A stretch of DNA of 64,000 nucleotides from Metabacillus bambusae (GCF_017497975.1 NZ_JAGDEL010000002.1:124001-188000), one strand, 5' to 3'; positions 53,482 through 63,965 are shown, counted from the stretch's first letter. The notes: generated by a model from the sequence alone, not told the origin. Made by a program: numbers and translations.

Positions 53482-54735
53482 TTATCTATTTGATAAAACT
53501 TCCTTCTCATACTTCTTCACATCTTCTAACCAAGTTTCTTTTACTGGAACACCCATTTGTTCACAGTAGTAATCCCAAATTGCTCCGAAAGGATATGTTT
53601 TGAACTCCTCAATTAGTGCTAATCTTTCAGTGAAGTTTCCTTCTTCTTGTAATTGTTTTAAATGATCATTCGGTACAAGCATAGCATTCAGTAAGGATTT
53701 AATCATATTACGAGTTCCGATTGTCCATGCTGCAACACGGTTAATACTTGCGTCAAAGAAGTCTAGACCGATCATGACTTTATCTAATGCATCATTACGA
53801 ACGATTTCTAGAGCGATTTCCTTTAACTCATCATCTAGTGTGACAACATGATCACTGTCCCAACGAACTGGTCTTGATACATGTAGTGCTAGTTTGTCAC
53901 TGTATAGAAGCATCGCAGAAATTTTATTTGATACCATTTCTGTTGGATGATAATGTCCAGTATCTAGAAGACATAGTTTGTTATTTTTCAAGGCATAGCC
54001 TAAATAAAATTCGTGTGAGCCGACAACATATGATTCAGAACCGATACCGAATAATTTACTTTCTACTGCATCGATATTATATTGTTCATCAATTTCTTCT
54101 GCAAAGATTTTATCTAAAGAATCCTTTAAACGTACTCTTGGTGTAAGACGATCACTTGGTACATCTTTATAGCCATCCGGAATCCAAATGTTTGTTAAAG
54201 TCGGTGTTCCTAATTCTTTCCCAAAGTATTCAGCAATTTTACGGCTTGCAATACAATGGTTAATCCAGAATTCTCTAATTTCTTTATCTGGATGTGATAA
54301 AGTTAGGCCATCAGCAGACTTTTCATGTGAAAATAACGTTGGGTTAAAATCAAGACCTAATCCGTTTTCTTTAGCCCAGTTTACCCAATTTTCAAAGTGC
54401 TTAGGTTCAAGCTTGTCTCTTTCTACTACTTCACCGTTTGTTTCAGCATAGATCGCATGTAAGTTCACACGGTGCGAACCCGGGATGAGTGTAAGAGCTT
54501 TTTCTAAATCACTTCTTAACTCTTCTGGTGTTCTAGCTTTACCAGGATAGTTTCCTGTTACATCAATTCCACCAGATAATTCACCTTTGTTTACTTCAAA
54601 ACCACCAACATCATCACCTTGCCAGCAATGAATTGAGATTGGTACTTGTTTTAACTTTTCTAAAGCCTCATCAACATTGATGCCCCATTTTTCGTATTCT
54701 TTCTTTGCTAGTTCATAACTTTGTTTAACTGACAT
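53482..54735 (-). CDS. rhaA: L-rhamnose isomerase
   Basis: Converts L-rhamnose to L-rhamnulose. About 417 residues, the family's usual size, with conserved segments [47 protein letters not shown] (metal ligands) and WDSDHVV. The frame opens at 54744, overlapping the rhaB stop, but GAGAGG is adjacent to that ATG and 9 nt from ATG 54735 ([10 protein letters not shown]), the typical protein start. Coupled to rhaB. Confidence 0.97.
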   Translation of the reverse strand: MSVKQSYELAKKEYEKWGINVDEALEKLKQVPISIHCWQGDDVGGFEVNKGELSGGIDVTGNYPGKARTPEELRSDLEKALTLIPGSHRVNLHAIYAETNGEVVERDKLEPKHFENWVNWAKENGLGLDFNPTLFSHEKSADGLTLSHPDKEIREFWINHCIASRKIAEYFGKELGTPTLTNIWIPDGYKDVPSDRLTPRVRLKDSLDKIFAEEIDEQYNIDAVESKLFGIGSESYVVGSHEFYLGYALKNNKLCLLDTGHYHPTEMVSNKISAMLLYSDKLALHVSRPVRWDSDHVVTLDDELKEIALEIVRNDALDKVMIGLDFFDASINRVAAWTIGTRNMIKSLLNAMLVPNDHLKQLQEEGNFTERLALIEEFKTYPFGAIWDYYCEQMGVPVKETWLEDVKKYEKEVLSNR

Positions 54736-54740
54736 ATTTC

Positions 54741-56156
54741 TCATCCTCTCACAAATGATTGTTTGTATGTTTTTACATCAAAAGAATTTTTAATAATCGT
54801 TCTAGCTTGTGAAATATCCTTAATTTCCCCAAGAGCCATAAGCTGGGCCACAATATTACCAATTGCAGTTGCTTCAATTGGCCCTGCAATAACCTCTTTA
54901 TTGGTCACATCAGCAATGATTTGGTTTAACATTTCATTCTGACAGCCTCCACCAATAACATTTACCTTAGGGAATGTCTTTTCGAAAATTTCTTCTATTT
55001 CATTGATGGCATGTTTATAGCTGTCTACCAAACTTTCATACACACATTTTGCAATTTGCCCTGGTGTTTGTGGCACTTGTTGATTTGTTTCTTTACAGTA
55101 GTATTGAATTTCTTCAATCATATTTTCTGGTTTCAAGAAACGATCATCATCAACATTCACAATTGAGTTGAACTCTTTCTCTGCGCGAGCTAGGTCAACT
55201 AATTCAGCAAATGTATATTTGTCGTTGTAATTCCTTTTTACTTCCTGGATCATCCAAAGCCCCATGATATTTTTTAGAAAACGGAAACGATAGTCGATTC
55301 CACCTTCATTAGTAAAGTTGTATTCGAGAGCTTTAGGGACACAAATTGGGAAGCGATTTTCAACGCCAATTAATGACCATGTACCAGAGCTGATATAAAT
55401 CGTATCCTCTAATTCAGGTACAGATATTACAGCTGATCCTGTATCATGTGTAGCAGGAAGAACAACCTTCATATCAAATCCAAATTCAGATACAAGTTCT
55501 TCAGAAAGGGTTCCTAACACCGTTTTTGGTGTTTTAATATCCTGGAACATCTCTTTATTTATCCCTAATTTGTCCAATAATTCATGATCCCACTTTTTCG
55601 TAAATGCATTCACTAGTTGTGTCGATGTTGCATTCGTGTATTCGTTTGCTTTTTTACCAGTTAGTAAAAAGTTAAAATACTCTGGAATCATAAGAAACGC
55701 TTTCGCACTTTCAAGAACCTCTGGGGACTTCTGTTTTAGCGCATATAATTGATAAATAGTGTTAAATTTTTGGAATTGAATACCTGTTTCAAGGTAAAGC
55801 TTTTCCTTTGGGACAATTTTGAATACCTCGTCCATCATCCCATCTGTTCGCGGATCGCGATATGCTACCGCATCTGTTAATGGCTTATTATTTTCATCTA
55901 ATAAGACAAAGTCAACAGCCCACGTATCGATGCCAATACTTTCTGGCTTAACATCTAAATCCTTGCATTTATTTATTCCAGCTTTTATTTCATTGAATAA
56001 TTTGTCTACATCCCAACAATAATGCTCACCCTTCTGAACAATATTGTTTTCAAATCGATGAATTTCGTTTAATTGCAGTTTTCCATTTTCAAGATGTCCG
56101 AGAATCAATCTTCCACTTGATGCACCTATATCAACTGCTAAGCTATATTTGCTCAT
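54741..56156 (-). CDS. rhaB: rhamnulokinase
   Basis: Phosphorylates L-rhamnulose to L-rhamnulose 1-phosphate. FGGY kinase of about 471 residues with [50 protein letters not shown] and [14 protein letters not shown]. The frame starts with GTG 56165, but GAGGG lies 8 nt before ATG 56156. Upstream gene is an AraC regulator; a candidate cre lies 18 bp before the start. Confidence 0.96.
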   Translation of the reverse strand: MSKYSLAVDIGASSGRLILGHLENGKLQLNEIHRFENNIVQKGEHYCWDVDKLFNEIKAGINKCKDLDVKPESIGIDTWAVDFVLLDENNKPLTDAVAYRDPRTDGMMDEVFKIVPKEKLYLETGIQFQKFNTIYQLYALKQKSPEVLESAKAFLMIPEYFNFLLTGKKANEYTNATSTQLVNAFTKKWDHELLDKLGINKEMFQDIKTPKTVLGTLSEELVSEFGFDMKVVLPATHDTGSAVISVPELEDTIYISSGTWSLIGVENRFPICVPKALEYNFTNEGGIDYRFRFLKNIMGLWMIQEVKRNYNDKYTFAELVDLARAEKEFNSIVNVDDDRFLKPENMIEEIQYYCKETNQQVPQTPGQIAKCVYESLVDSYKHAINEIEEIFEKTFPKVNVIGGGCQNEMLNQIIADVTNKEVIAGPIEATAIGNIVAQLMALGEIKDISQARTIIKNSFDVKTYKQSFVRG

Positions 56157-56173
56157 TATCTTCACCCTCTTTA

Positions 56174-56189
56174 TTGAAAACGTTTGCCT
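56174..56189. promoter_or_regulatory. candidate cre (CcpA) site of rhaBA
   Basis: Minus-strand AGGCAAACGTTTTCAA has one mismatch to the cre consensus. It is between the AraC gene and rhaB, close to the rhaB ribosome site, where a roadblock type of repression is plausible. Confidence 0.6.
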
Positions 56190-56331
56190 ATTTACATATT
56201 AGAACAAATAAATAGAAGATCCAATAACGTAATTCAACTATTTCACTGTCCTTATTTGCACTTTTCTTCTCAAAGCATACAAAAGCCATATTTCTTCAAT
56301 AAACTTGAAAGATAGGAACTTTTCTTCTGAA

Positions 56332-57294
56332 TTATTTAACCAATTTCTCTCTAAATTGCTTTGGTGTATAACCGTATTTGCCTTTAAACACACGATAAAA
56401 ATAGCTAATATTTTCATACCCCACCTGCTCAATAATTGCAGTAATAGATAGCGAGGTATTTTCTAATAATTCCTTTGCGACACTTAGTTTTTTCTCTTGA
56501 AGTAGTTCTTTAAATGTAAAATTAGTTGCCTTTTTAATTTGCTTACTTAACGTATAGTGTGGCTGATTTAGTTTATCAGCTAATTGATATAATGTAGCAT
56601 GTTTAAACTGCTCTTCTATATATTTTAAGGACTCTACTATTGTTCGATGTTTATGTGAATCCTCTTTATATCTCACCTTGTCAGAATGCTTAATGAGCTC
56701 GACCATTAACAGGCCCATGTATAATTTTATCGTCGATTCAGACATAATTGAAGGATTCATAATTTCCAGAATGATTTTCCCAATCAACTCTTGGATACTT
56801 ACTACCTCTGATACAGCAAAATATAGATACTGACCATTTTGCGTCTGGTTAAATAAACTATTAATTAGGAAATTACTTATTAAGTTTTCTGTTGTTAAAT
56901 AGGAAAAGATAAACGAAAAGAATTCGGGTCTGATAATAAAATTAATGATGATATCTTCTTCACCACATGCCTCTAGCTCGTGCTCAATATGTTGATTTAA
57001 AAAGAGTAGATCTCCTTTTTTTAAGATTAACCGTTCATTTCCAACTGTTTGCTTAAGCATTCCATTAAAAACATAATTTACTTCAATATAATTGTGTTTA
57101 TGTTTTGGAAAATCAACAAATCTCGTATGCTTACGTACCATGATCATTGTATTATGCTTTAGGAATTTCTCACTTTCAACGACAAAATGATCCTGACTTG
57201 TGTATAGTTCCTTTTTTACTTCATTTTTTTGTTGAAGCATCAACTTTTCTTCACTATTTAATTGGAGTAATTCTTGTAAAAGTTCAGAATTCAT
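56332..57294 (-). CDS. AraC-family regulator with cupin sensor
   Basis: About 320 residues. An N-terminal cupin (FVDFPKHKHNYIEVNYVFNG) and C-terminal HTH pair (LYQLADKLNQPHYTLSKQIKK, ITAIIEQVGYENISYFYRVFKGKYGYTPKQFR). Same architecture as the AraC protein at 19476 and clearly a homologue. Directly upstream of rhaBA on the same strand, so probably their rhamnose-responsive activator. GAGG is 1 nt from ATG 57300 but 7 nt from ATG 57294, which is preferred. Confidence 0.9.
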   Translation of the reverse strand: MNSELLQELLQLNSEEKLMLQQKNEVKKELYTSQDHFVVESEKFLKHNTMIMVRKHTRFVDFPKHKHNYIEVNYVFNGMLKQTVGNERLILKKGDLLFLNQHIEHELEACGEEDIIINFIIRPEFFSFIFSYLTTENLISNFLINSLFNQTQNGQYLYFAVSEVVSIQELIGKIILEIMNPSIMSESTIKLYMGLLMVELIKHSDKVRYKEDSHKHRTIVESLKYIEEQFKHATLYQLADKLNQPHYTLSKQIKKATNFTFKELLQEKKLSVAKELLENTSLSITAIIEQVGYENISYFYRVFKGKYGYTPKQFREKLVK

Positions 57295-57334
57295 GATCAT
57301 TCCTCACGATTTTCTTTGTTGATTTTTTAGAAAA

Positions 57335-57420
57335 AGAGGCTGACTCGTTTAGGTCCGCCCTCTCCTTTAACACCTATTTATTTAGGTTGGGGAAGCTGCT
57401 GCTTCACTGAGTCATCCTCT
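57335..57420 (-). terminator. long hairpin between DeoR and AraC genes
   Basis: AGAGGCTGACTC (57335-57346) pairs with GAGTCATCCTCT (57409-57420) with one mismatch, enclosing GAAGCAGCAGCTTC and other short pairs, followed on the minus strand by a T-run. Probably terminates the DeoR transcript. Confidence 0.5.
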
Positions 57421-57421
57421 G

Positions 57422-58192
57422 TTACTGATTAACCCCAACAGTTCGGATTTTTACACCCTTCTCCTCTAATGCCCTGCTATAGGCTTCATCGATATTGGAA
57501 TCTGTAAGTACACAACTAACTTGCCCGATCTCAGTAATATGAGCAAAGGTACGAACACCAAACTTAGTAGAATCAGCCATTAGAATGGTCTGATCAGATA
57601 TTAACATCATTTGTCTTTTCAGTAGCGCCTGCCATTCATTTGAGTCACTTAATCCACCTTCAATGTGTACTCCTTTACAGGAAATAAACGCTTTGTTCAC
57701 ATGATACATGTTTAGTGATCTTTCTGCTAAAGGACCAACATATGATAATGATTTTGGTAGAAGCATACCTCCTGTTGAGATTACTTTTACCTGCTCCTTT
57801 TTACTGAGTTCAACAGCCACTTTTATTGAGTTAGTGATAACGGTTAATGGTACATCTGGCATTTCCTTTGCCATATACCATGCAGTTGTACTTGCATCTA
57901 AAACAATTTGCTCACCAGGTTGAATGAGTTTTACCGCTTCTATTGCAATAGATTTCTTTTCCAGCGAGTTTGTTATTTCTCTTTCTGTATAAGAAACCTC
58001 TGATTGCTCGTCTTGAATACTAACTGCACCACCATGGCTTCGGCGCAGTAAATTTTCTTTTTCTAATTTCTCGAGATCACGTCTAATCGTTTCTTCAGTG
58101 ACTTTAAATATCTTACTTAACTCTGTTACTCTTACACTTAGTTTTTCATTTACAACTTCAACAATTTTACGATGTCTTTCTGCTACAAGCAT
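57422..58192 (-). CDS. DeoR-family transcriptional regulator
   Basis: 256 residues. HTH at about 1-55 (RHRKIVEVVNEKLSVRVTELSKIFKVTEETIRRDLEKLEKENLLRRSHGGAV) and a DeoR sugar-phosphate sensor (IVLDASTTAWYMAKEMP, VITNSIKVAVEL, STGGML, ISCKGVHIEGGLSDSN). Likely effector rhamnulose 1-phosphate or a related phosphate. It sits between rhaEW and rhaBA; the 16-bp direct repeats overlapping the rhaEW promoter are candidate targets. Confidence 0.92.
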   Translation of the reverse strand: MLVAERHRKIVEVVNEKLSVRVTELSKIFKVTEETIRRDLEKLEKENLLRRSHGGAVSIQDEQSEVSYTEREITNSLEKKSIAIEAVKLIQPGEQIVLDASTTAWYMAKEMPDVPLTVITNSIKVAVELSKKEQVKVISTGGMLLPKSLSYVGPLAERSLNMYHVNKAFISCKGVHIEGGLSDSNEWQALLKRQMMLISDQTILMADSTKFGVRTFAHITEIGQVSCVLTDSNIDEAYSRALEEKGVKIRTVGVNQ

Positions 58193-58546
58193 CTGTATTC
58201 ATACCCTCCCAGTTACTCACAATGAGGAAATTATATTATGAGATTTGAGCTTACGTGCTAAAAGTTATTTCTTACGCTTGTAGGCTCTAAATAAATATTA
58301 TGACATAGTACACAATTAACGCATAGCCCCTTGTCAACTTCTTAAGTAAAGCGTTTTCATATTTGTGGTTATATTCATTTTCATCTCTTAATTATAGATT
58401 AAGGTGTAATAGTATTCTAACCTATTACACCTTGATCTTTTAGTAACTTACTAGGAATTTTGTTAATTTCTTGAAATGTTAATTTTGTGCTTTAACATCT
58501 AGCTCAGTTCATACGTCGCTAAACGGGCGCCCTGAGCTTTTGTTTA
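58193..58546. other. 354-bp gap between rhaEW and the DeoR gene
   Basis: Contains a half-matching cre-like box (58345-58360, two mismatches), a 12-bp stem hairpin AAGGTGTAATAG / CTATTACACCTT (58401-58412, 58422-58433), and a hairpin AGCTCAG / CTGAGCT (58501-58507, 58532-58538) just past the rhaEW stop, with an inner GGGCGCCC palindrome. One or both hairpins should end rhaEW transcription. No gene. Confidence 0.55.
58401..58433 (-). terminator. hairpin after rhaEW
   Basis: Perfect 12-bp inverted repeat with a 9-nt loop about 115 nt past the rhaEW stop. T-content after the stem on the minus strand is modest, so it is a possible rather than certain terminator. Confidence 0.5.
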
Positions 58547-60616
58547 TTATCTAGTAAATGCTGCTGGTACTCCACCGTCAACTGTTAGCATACATCCTGT
58601 AGTTCGATCTGATTTTGAAGAAGCAAAGAATAAAATCGATTGTGCGATATCTTTTGGGTAGATGTTCACTAATAAAGTCGTACGTTTACGATAGTGATCT
58701 TCTAATTGGTCTGGGTGAATTCCGTACGCTGCTGCACGTTCTTCTCTCCAGCTTGAACCCCAAATTGCTGATCCTTGAAGTACTGCGTCTGGAAGTACAG
58801 AGTTTACGCGAATTCCGAATTCTCCGCCTTCTGCTGCGATACATCTTGCAAGGTGAGTCTCCATCGCTTTAACAGAGCTGTATGCTGCTGCATTTTTACC
58901 AGCATATACAGAGTTTTTAGAGCCAATGAACACCATGTTTCCGCCAACGCCTTGTGATTTCATTTGTTTAAACGCTTCACGAGCAACTAAGAAATATCCT
59001 GTTCCAAGTACGTTCATGTTAAGGTTCCACTCTTTTAAAGAAGTTTCATCAAATGGACTTGATGTCGCAAGACCTGCATTGTTTACGATTATGTCTACAC
59101 CACCGTAAGATAACGCTGTTTGTACAAATGCTGCTTGAACTGCTTCTTCACTAGTTACATCCATTTTTACAGCAATTGCACGACCTTCGCCGTATTGTTC
59201 ATTAATTTCTGCTGCTACCTTTTCCGCACCTTCAAGATTAAGGTCAGCGATGACAACATGTGCACCTTCAGCAACAAATTGACGGCAAGTTTCACTTCCG
59301 ATTCCACCTGCACCACCAGTTACAAATGCTACTTGTCTTGAAAATTCAGCTTCAGCAGGAGCTAATGATAATTTGTAAAGCTCTAGTGGCCAATATTCAA
59401 CATTGAAAGATTCATTTTCGTTCAGAGAAACGAAGCTTCCTAAAGTAGTAGACCCTTTCATAACTGCAATTGCACGGTGGTATAATGCGCCACTCACGTT
59501 TGCATTCGCAACATTCTTCCCAGTGTTAACCATCCCGATTCCTGGGATTAAAATTACACGTGGAGCTGCTTCAGAAATTTGGTCACCTTCGTTTTTATTT
59601 CTTTCGAAGTATGCTTTGTACTCTTCTTTAAAGCCTTCAATACCAGCTTTTACTTTTTCTACTAAGCTAGCAACATCTTCTGTTTGTGGATTCCACTCGA
59701 TGTATAATGGCGTCATCTTTGTGTGAACTAAATGGTCAGGGCATGCTGCTCCAACTTGTGATAGTTCTGGTGCATTGTTGCTGTTTACAAATTGAAGGAC
59801 ATCTTCAGCATCGTCATATGTTAATAGCATTTTCTTTTCGTCACTAACAGCACCACGGATAACTGGCATTACTTGCGCTAAAACATTTTTGCGATCTTCC
59901 TCTGAAAGTGCTTCGTATTTTTGTCCGCCAAATACGTTTTCCTCTACAACTCTAGCTTGAATATATTGTTCTGCTTCATTGATGATTGATATTGTTTTTT
60001 CATAGCTTTCTTCTGCTGTTTCTCCCCAAACAACTAGACCATGTTTTTCCATTAGTACTAGCTCTGCATTTGGATTGTTTTTCACACCTTCTGCGATCAT
60101 TTTTGATAATGTAAATCCTGGGCGTACATATGGTACCCATACGAAGCGGTCTCCGTAAATCTCTTCAGCTATTTGTCGGCCATTATCTGCACAGCAAACG
60201 CTGATGATTGAATCTGGATGTGTGTGGTCAACATGCTTAAATGGTAAGAATGCATGTAAAAGTGTTTCGATTGATGCACGCGGGTGCTTGCTATCGATCA
60301 TGCAATGTGCAAGGTAAGCAACCATTTCTTCATCAGGCATTTCTTCTTTTTCAATTAAAGGACGAATATCTTCCATTTTTAAGCCTGTAAAGTTATGAGT
60401 TTTCATCGTTGCTAAATCTGAACCGCTTCCTTTTACCCACATAACTTCTACATCACGGCCACGGAAATCCTTTTCAATTGTTTTCATTGACGTATTTCCG
60501 CCACCCCAGTTACAAACTGAGCGATCTGATCCGATTAGGTTGGAACGGTATACTAATTCCTCTACCCCTTGAGGTAATACTGAAGCTTGCTCTTTATTCC
60601 ATAAACTTTGTACCAT
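58547..60616 (-). CDS. rhaEW: bifunctional rhamnulose-1-phosphate aldolase / lactaldehyde dehydrogenase
   Basis: 689 residues. The N-terminal class II aldolase domain (about 1-400; NWGGGNTSMK, metal histidines in HTHPDS and EKHGLVVWG) cleaves L-rhamnulose 1-phosphate to DHAP and L-lactaldehyde. The C-terminal short-chain dehydrogenase domain (about 425-689; VTGGAGGIGSETCRQ, IVNNAGLATSS, catalytic S-Y-K in SKNSVYAGKNAAAYSSVKA) is expected to oxidise lactaldehyde to L-lactate. Same size and arrangement as Bacillus subtilis YuxG/RhaEW. Strong AGAGGAGG site; promoter at 60674-60702 with 16-bp direct repeats. Confidence 0.95.
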   Translation of the reverse strand: MVQSLWNKEQASVLPQGVEELVYRSNLIGSDRSVCNWGGGNTSMKTIEKDFRGRDVEVMWVKGSGSDLATMKTHNFTGLKMEDIRPLIEKEEMPDEEMVAYLAHCMIDSKHPRASIETLLHAFLPFKHVDHTHPDSIISVCCADNGRQIAEEIYGDRFVWVPYVRPGFTLSKMIAEGVKNNPNAELVLMEKHGLVVWGETAEESYEKTISIINEAEQYIQARVVEENVFGGQKYEALSEEDRKNVLAQVMPVIRGAVSDEKKMLLTYDDAEDVLQFVNSNNAPELSQVGAACPDHLVHTKMTPLYIEWNPQTEDVASLVEKVKAGIEGFKEEYKAYFERNKNEGDQISEAAPRVILIPGIGMVNTGKNVANANVSGALYHRAIAVMKGSTTLGSFVSLNENESFNVEYWPLELYKLSLAPAEAEFSRQVAFVTGGAGGIGSETCRQFVAEGAHVVIADLNLEGAEKVAAEINEQYGEGRAIAVKMDVTSEEAVQAAFVQTALSYGGVDIIVNNAGLATSSPFDETSLKEWNLNMNVLGTGYFLVAREAFKQMKSQGVGGNMVFIGSKNSVYAGKNAAAYSSVKAMETHLARCIAAEGGEFGIRVNSVLPDAVLQGSAIWGSSWREERAAAYGIHPDQLEDHYRKRTTLLVNIYPKDIAQSILFFASSKSDRTTGCMLTVDGGVPAAFTR

Positions 60617-60673
60617 TTTGTTTCCTCCTCTATATTGTTTGTTTCTGTTTTTTTATTTGATTATCTGTTTTTC

Positions 60674-60702
60674 ATTATACAATATCTTTGTTTATTTTTG
60701 AA
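60674..60702 (-). promoter_or_regulatory. rhaEW: rhaEW promoter
   Basis: Minus-strand TTCAAA (60702-60697), 17-bp spacer, TATAAT (60679-60674). The -35 box is inside one copy of the 16-bp direct repeat, as expected for repressor control. Confidence 0.65.
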
Positions 60703-60725
60703 TATGTTTTTTGTTTATTTTTGAA
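60687..60725. promoter_or_regulatory. 16-bp direct repeats, candidate DeoR-family operator
   Basis: TTTGTTTATTTTTGAA occurs exactly twice, at 60687-60702 and 60710-60725, a 23-bp period, about two helical turns. It overlaps and precedes the rhaEW -35 box. A similar pair of TTTGTTT(A/G) motifs with 24-bp spacing lies upstream of lutA (63694, 63718). Confidence 0.6.
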
Positions 60726-60733
60726 ATTCTTCT

Positions 60734-61453
60734 TTATTTGTCGTTAACCAGGATATAAGTTGCTTTGATCGGACCATGTACCCCAACGATTAAATTCAGT
60801 TCAATGTCTGCACTATTACTTGGCCCAGTAATGAAATCTATGCAAGATGAGATTTTTTCCTCTGCTTGAACTTGTTTACTGATCATTGATGTAGCTTGCG
60901 TCATTCTCGGGACTAACGTACTTTTCGGCACGATTGCAATATAGGTTTTCGGTAATAAACTTACAGACCTACCCTTATTTTCGTTACTGAACAACACAAC
61001 CGTTCCTGATTCAGCTAGTGTAATATCACTGAAGGTGATCCCAACATCTGCTTTTTCAGCGGCTTGGATATTCTTTTCCTTTAATGCTGGATCCCAAATA
61101 TGAACGCTGGTACCTTCGTTTGGTAATTGTGTGAGTAGTCCTTCAGCTAATCCGAATTCTCTATGGCGCTCATCTTTCCAAGTCACGACACTACCAACCT
61201 CGTACTGTTCAAATACATTACGTATTGTTTGTGTAAGCTCTTCTAAATTCGTCTCAATAAACTGTGTATGAATAACCTCACAGTGTTTCTTCAGTACATC
61301 TACTAATTCATCTTTTGATGCATCTTTTAGTACATCGAATTGTGGGGTAGTTGTCCACACAGGCTTAGAGACATTTGTTTTTCGCTCACGTCCAAGCTTG
61401 GCAACAACATTATTTAGGAATGAATCTCGATTGTACACTTGTCCTTTTCCCAT
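60734..61453 (-). CDS. lutC: LutC, L-lactate utilisation protein
   Basis: 239-residue LUD-domain protein, part of the LutABC complex that oxidises L-lactate to pyruvate. Motifs: DVGITFSDITLAESGTVVLFSN, SLLPKTYIAIV, DFITGPSNSADIE and the VHGP near the end. Starts 2 nt after lutB. Separated from rhaEW by its 117-bp promoter. Confidence 0.95.
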   Translation of the reverse strand: MGKGQVYNRDSFLNNVVAKLGRERKTNVSKPVWTTTPQFDVLKDASKDELVDVLKKHCEVIHTQFIETNLEELTQTIRNVFEQYEVGSVVTWKDERHREFGLAEGLLTQLPNEGTSVHIWDPALKEKNIQAAEKADVGITFSDITLAESGTVVLFSNENKGRSVSLLPKTYIAIVPKSTLVPRMTQATSMISKQVQAEEKISSCIDFITGPSNSADIELNLIVGVHGPIKATYILVNDK

Positions 61454-61455
61454 TC

Positions 61456-62880
61456 CTACTCCTCACCTTTCTCTCTCTTTTTATACCAATCTCTAAATCT
61501 CTCTTTATTAGGTGCAGGAAAATCTCGGACATCTGTCCATGGTTTCATTGGACCAGGTCCTTTTTGAATGCTGTTAGCTTGTGTAAAAGGTGCCATTACG
61601 GTAGATGCTGATTTTGTACCCGCCTTATAAAGACTAGGTGAACTAGCAGCTAACTGATATCCCTTCATTGCGAGCTTTTCTGCAAAAGGAGATTTTTTCT
61701 CATCCTCTACAATTTTTCTTCGATGTTTAATCAGCAATTCGTGAAGTGGTATTTTCACAGGACATGCATCTGTACATGCAGCACATAGAGATGATGCATA
61801 GGGAAGCTCTTTGTAATCCTCATAACCACCTAAAAGGGGTGTTAAGACAGCACCGATTGGACCTGCATAAATTGAACCATATGAATGACCACCAATATGG
61901 CGATAAACAGGACACACATTGACACATGCTGCACAACGAATGCAATGGAGAGCACTTTGGAACTCAGTACCTAATATATTTGATCGTCCATTATCAACAA
62001 TGACAAGATGGAATTCCTCTGGACCGTCAACATCACCTTCATCCTTAGGGCCTGTTAAACCGGTAATATAACTAGTTAGTTTTTGCCCTACAGAGCTTCG
62101 ACAAAGTAAACTAACAAGTATATCTAGCTCTTCCCACGTAGGAACAATTCGCTCCATTCCCATTACTGTAATTTGCGTTTTAGGTAAAGCGGTTACAAGA
62201 CCGGCATTTCCTTCATTTGTCACAAGACTAATTGAACCTGATTCTGCGACAGCGAAATTACATCCTGTTATTCCTAAATCTGCGCTTAAAAATTCTTGAC
62301 GGAGCTGTTCCCTTGCAAAAAGTGCAAGCTCTTCTGGAATTTCTGATTTATCATAGCCTCGTTTTTCTTTAAACGTGTCACGAATTTGTTCTTTATTTTT
62401 ATGCAGTGCAGGTACGACAATATGTGATGGTGGATCATGATCATCAAGCTGGAGAATATATTCTCCTAAATCTGTTTCAATGACCTCACAGCCTGCTTTT
62501 TCTAAAGCTGCATTTAAATTAATTTCCTCTGTTACCATTGACTTTGACTTTACGACTTTCTTTGCTTGCTTTTCTTTTGCTACCTTTGAAATATACTCAT
62601 TTGCTTCTTCCTTTGTTGAAGCAAAAAATACGTGACCACCACGCTTTGTCACATTTTCACTAAGTTGTTCTAAATAATAATCTATATTTTCAAGCGTGTG
62701 AGTTCTGATTTCCTCACCAAGTTTACGCCATTCTTCCCAATTACCTAGCTCTTCTACAGCTGCTAACCGTTTGCCTTGCATCCGCTCCTGAGCAGAAACA
62801 ACAGCATTACGCATAAATGTATTTTGAACACCTTTATCTACTCGTTCAAAAAATTTATCTTCACCAATTTTCATTGCCAT
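61456..62880 (-). CDS. lutB: LutB, iron-sulfur L-lactate utilisation protein
   Basis: 474 residues. A LUD domain ([24 protein letters not shown]) followed by two 4Fe-4S clusters ([15 protein letters not shown] and [13 protein letters not shown]). Central subunit of the LutABC lactate oxidation system. It follows lutA by 2 nt with a GAGGTG site. Confidence 0.96.
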   Translation of the reverse strand: MAMKIGEDKFFERVDKGVQNTFMRNAVVSAQERMQGKRLAAVEELGNWEEWRKLGEEIRTHTLENIDYYLEQLSENVTKRGGHVFFASTKEEANEYISKVAKEKQAKKVVKSKSMVTEEINLNAALEKAGCEVIETDLGEYILQLDDHDPPSHIVVPALHKNKEQIRDTFKEKRGYDKSEIPEELALFAREQLRQEFLSADLGITGCNFAVAESGSISLVTNEGNAGLVTALPKTQITVMGMERIVPTWEELDILVSLLCRSSVGQKLTSYITGLTGPKDEGDVDGPEEFHLVIVDNGRSNILGTEFQSALHCIRCAACVNVCPVYRHIGGHSYGSIYAGPIGAVLTPLLGGYEDYKELPYASSLCAACTDACPVKIPLHELLIKHRRKIVEDEKKSPFAEKLAMKGYQLAASSPSLYKAGTKSASTVMAPFTQANSIQKGPGPMKPWTDVRDFPAPNKERFRDWYKKREKGEE

Positions 62881-62882
62881 GG

Positions 62883-63605
62883 TTATTTCACCTCACTATT
62901 AAGTACTTCAGCAATATGCATAACCTTGATTGGTTTTCCTTTTCGGTTAATTCTTCCACCGATATTCATTAAACAACCACAATCAGCACCAATTAAAATG
63001 TCTGCTCCAGTTTCCTCAACATGCTGTACTTTTTCATCTACCATCTGTTCTGAAATTGGCACCATTTTCACAGAAAAAGTTCCACCAAATCCACAACAAT
63101 CTTGGCTATTCGGAAGTGGTTTAATCTCCAAGCCCTCTACATGATCTAAAAGCTTTCCTGGAGCATCCTTCACACCTAACAAACGTGTCATATGACAAGA
63201 TTTATGATAGGTAGCACATGCTGGTAAACTAGCATTCACGTTTTCTACCTTTAATACTTCAACAATAAACTGTGTTAATTCATAAGATTTACTTGCTAAT
63301 CTTTCTGCTTTTTCTTTCCAAGCAGGTTCATTTTCAAATAAATGACCATACTCACGAAGCATTGCAACACATGAACCAGATGGTCCAACTACATAATCTG
63401 AATCCTCAAAGGTTCGAATCATATGTTTTGCAACTTCCTTTGTTTCCTTATGATAACCACTATTATAAGCAGGCTGACCACAGCATGTTTGTTGTTCAGG
63501 AAAATCTACTTCACAGCCAAGTTTCTCTAATAGCTCTACTGTATGTTTACCAACGTTCGCATAAAAAACATCTGCCAAGCAAGTAATAAAAAGAGAGACC
63601 CTCAT
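62883..63605 (-). CDS. lutA: LutA, L-lactate utilisation protein
   Basis: 240 residues with two CCG domains ([13 protein letters not shown] and [12 protein letters not shown], plus ADCGCLMNI), the heterodisulfide-reductase-like cysteine module of LutA. First gene of lutABC. A GGAGG site lies before the ATG. Functionally it completes rhamnose breakdown by converting L-lactate from RhaEW to pyruvate. Confidence 0.96.
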   Translation of the reverse strand: MRVSLFITCLADVFYANVGKHTVELLEKLGCEVDFPEQQTCCGQPAYNSGYHKETKEVAKHMIRTFEDSDYVVGPSGSCVAMLREYGHLFENEPAWKEKAERLASKSYELTQFIVEVLKVENVNASLPACATYHKSCHMTRLLGVKDAPGKLLDHVEGLEIKPLPNSQDCCGFGGTFSVKMVPISEQMVDEKVQHVEETGADILIGADCGCLMNIGGRINRKGKPIKVMHIAEVLNSEVK

Positions 63606-63774
63606 CTATTAACCTCCATTCAAAATGTACCAATTTCTTCTTAGCTATCTTTTAAATGATTATACTACTTTTCTTTTTGTTTTGATACCCGTTTTTGTTT
63701 GTTTTATCGTGAATATATTTGTTTACTTTGATTTTGATTTATCTTCATACTTCTCTAAGTTGAAGATCCGCAGT

Positions 63775-63790
63775 TAGATAACGCTTTCAA
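63775..63790. promoter_or_regulatory. candidate cre (CcpA) site of lutABC
   Basis: Minus-strand TTGAAAGCGTTATCTA, one mismatch to the cre consensus, about 110 bp upstream of the -10 box. Confidence 0.55.
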
Positions 63791-63943
63791 TTAACTGTAT
63801 AGGGTAGTTAAAAATGCAGTAAACAATGAATTGGGGAGTAATTGTGTTTGAACGAAATAAGAGCAAACTAATAACATGTGAAATAGAAATCCTACGGAGT
63901 GTTCATTTACAATTCCCAATTTCCACTAAGAAGCATAATGATT

Positions 63944-63965
63944 GAGGCTGACTTTTGTCAGCCTC
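63944..63965. terminator. hairpin terminator at the right edge
   Basis: GAGGCTGAC / GTCAGCCTC stem around TTTT. It likely ends a transcript of a gene to the right of the window. Confidence 0.6.

Noticed and set aside
56238-56432. Small frame overlapping the end of the AraC gene
   Set aside because: No ribosome site or recognisable motif; overlaps the conserved C-terminal helix-turn-helix coding region.
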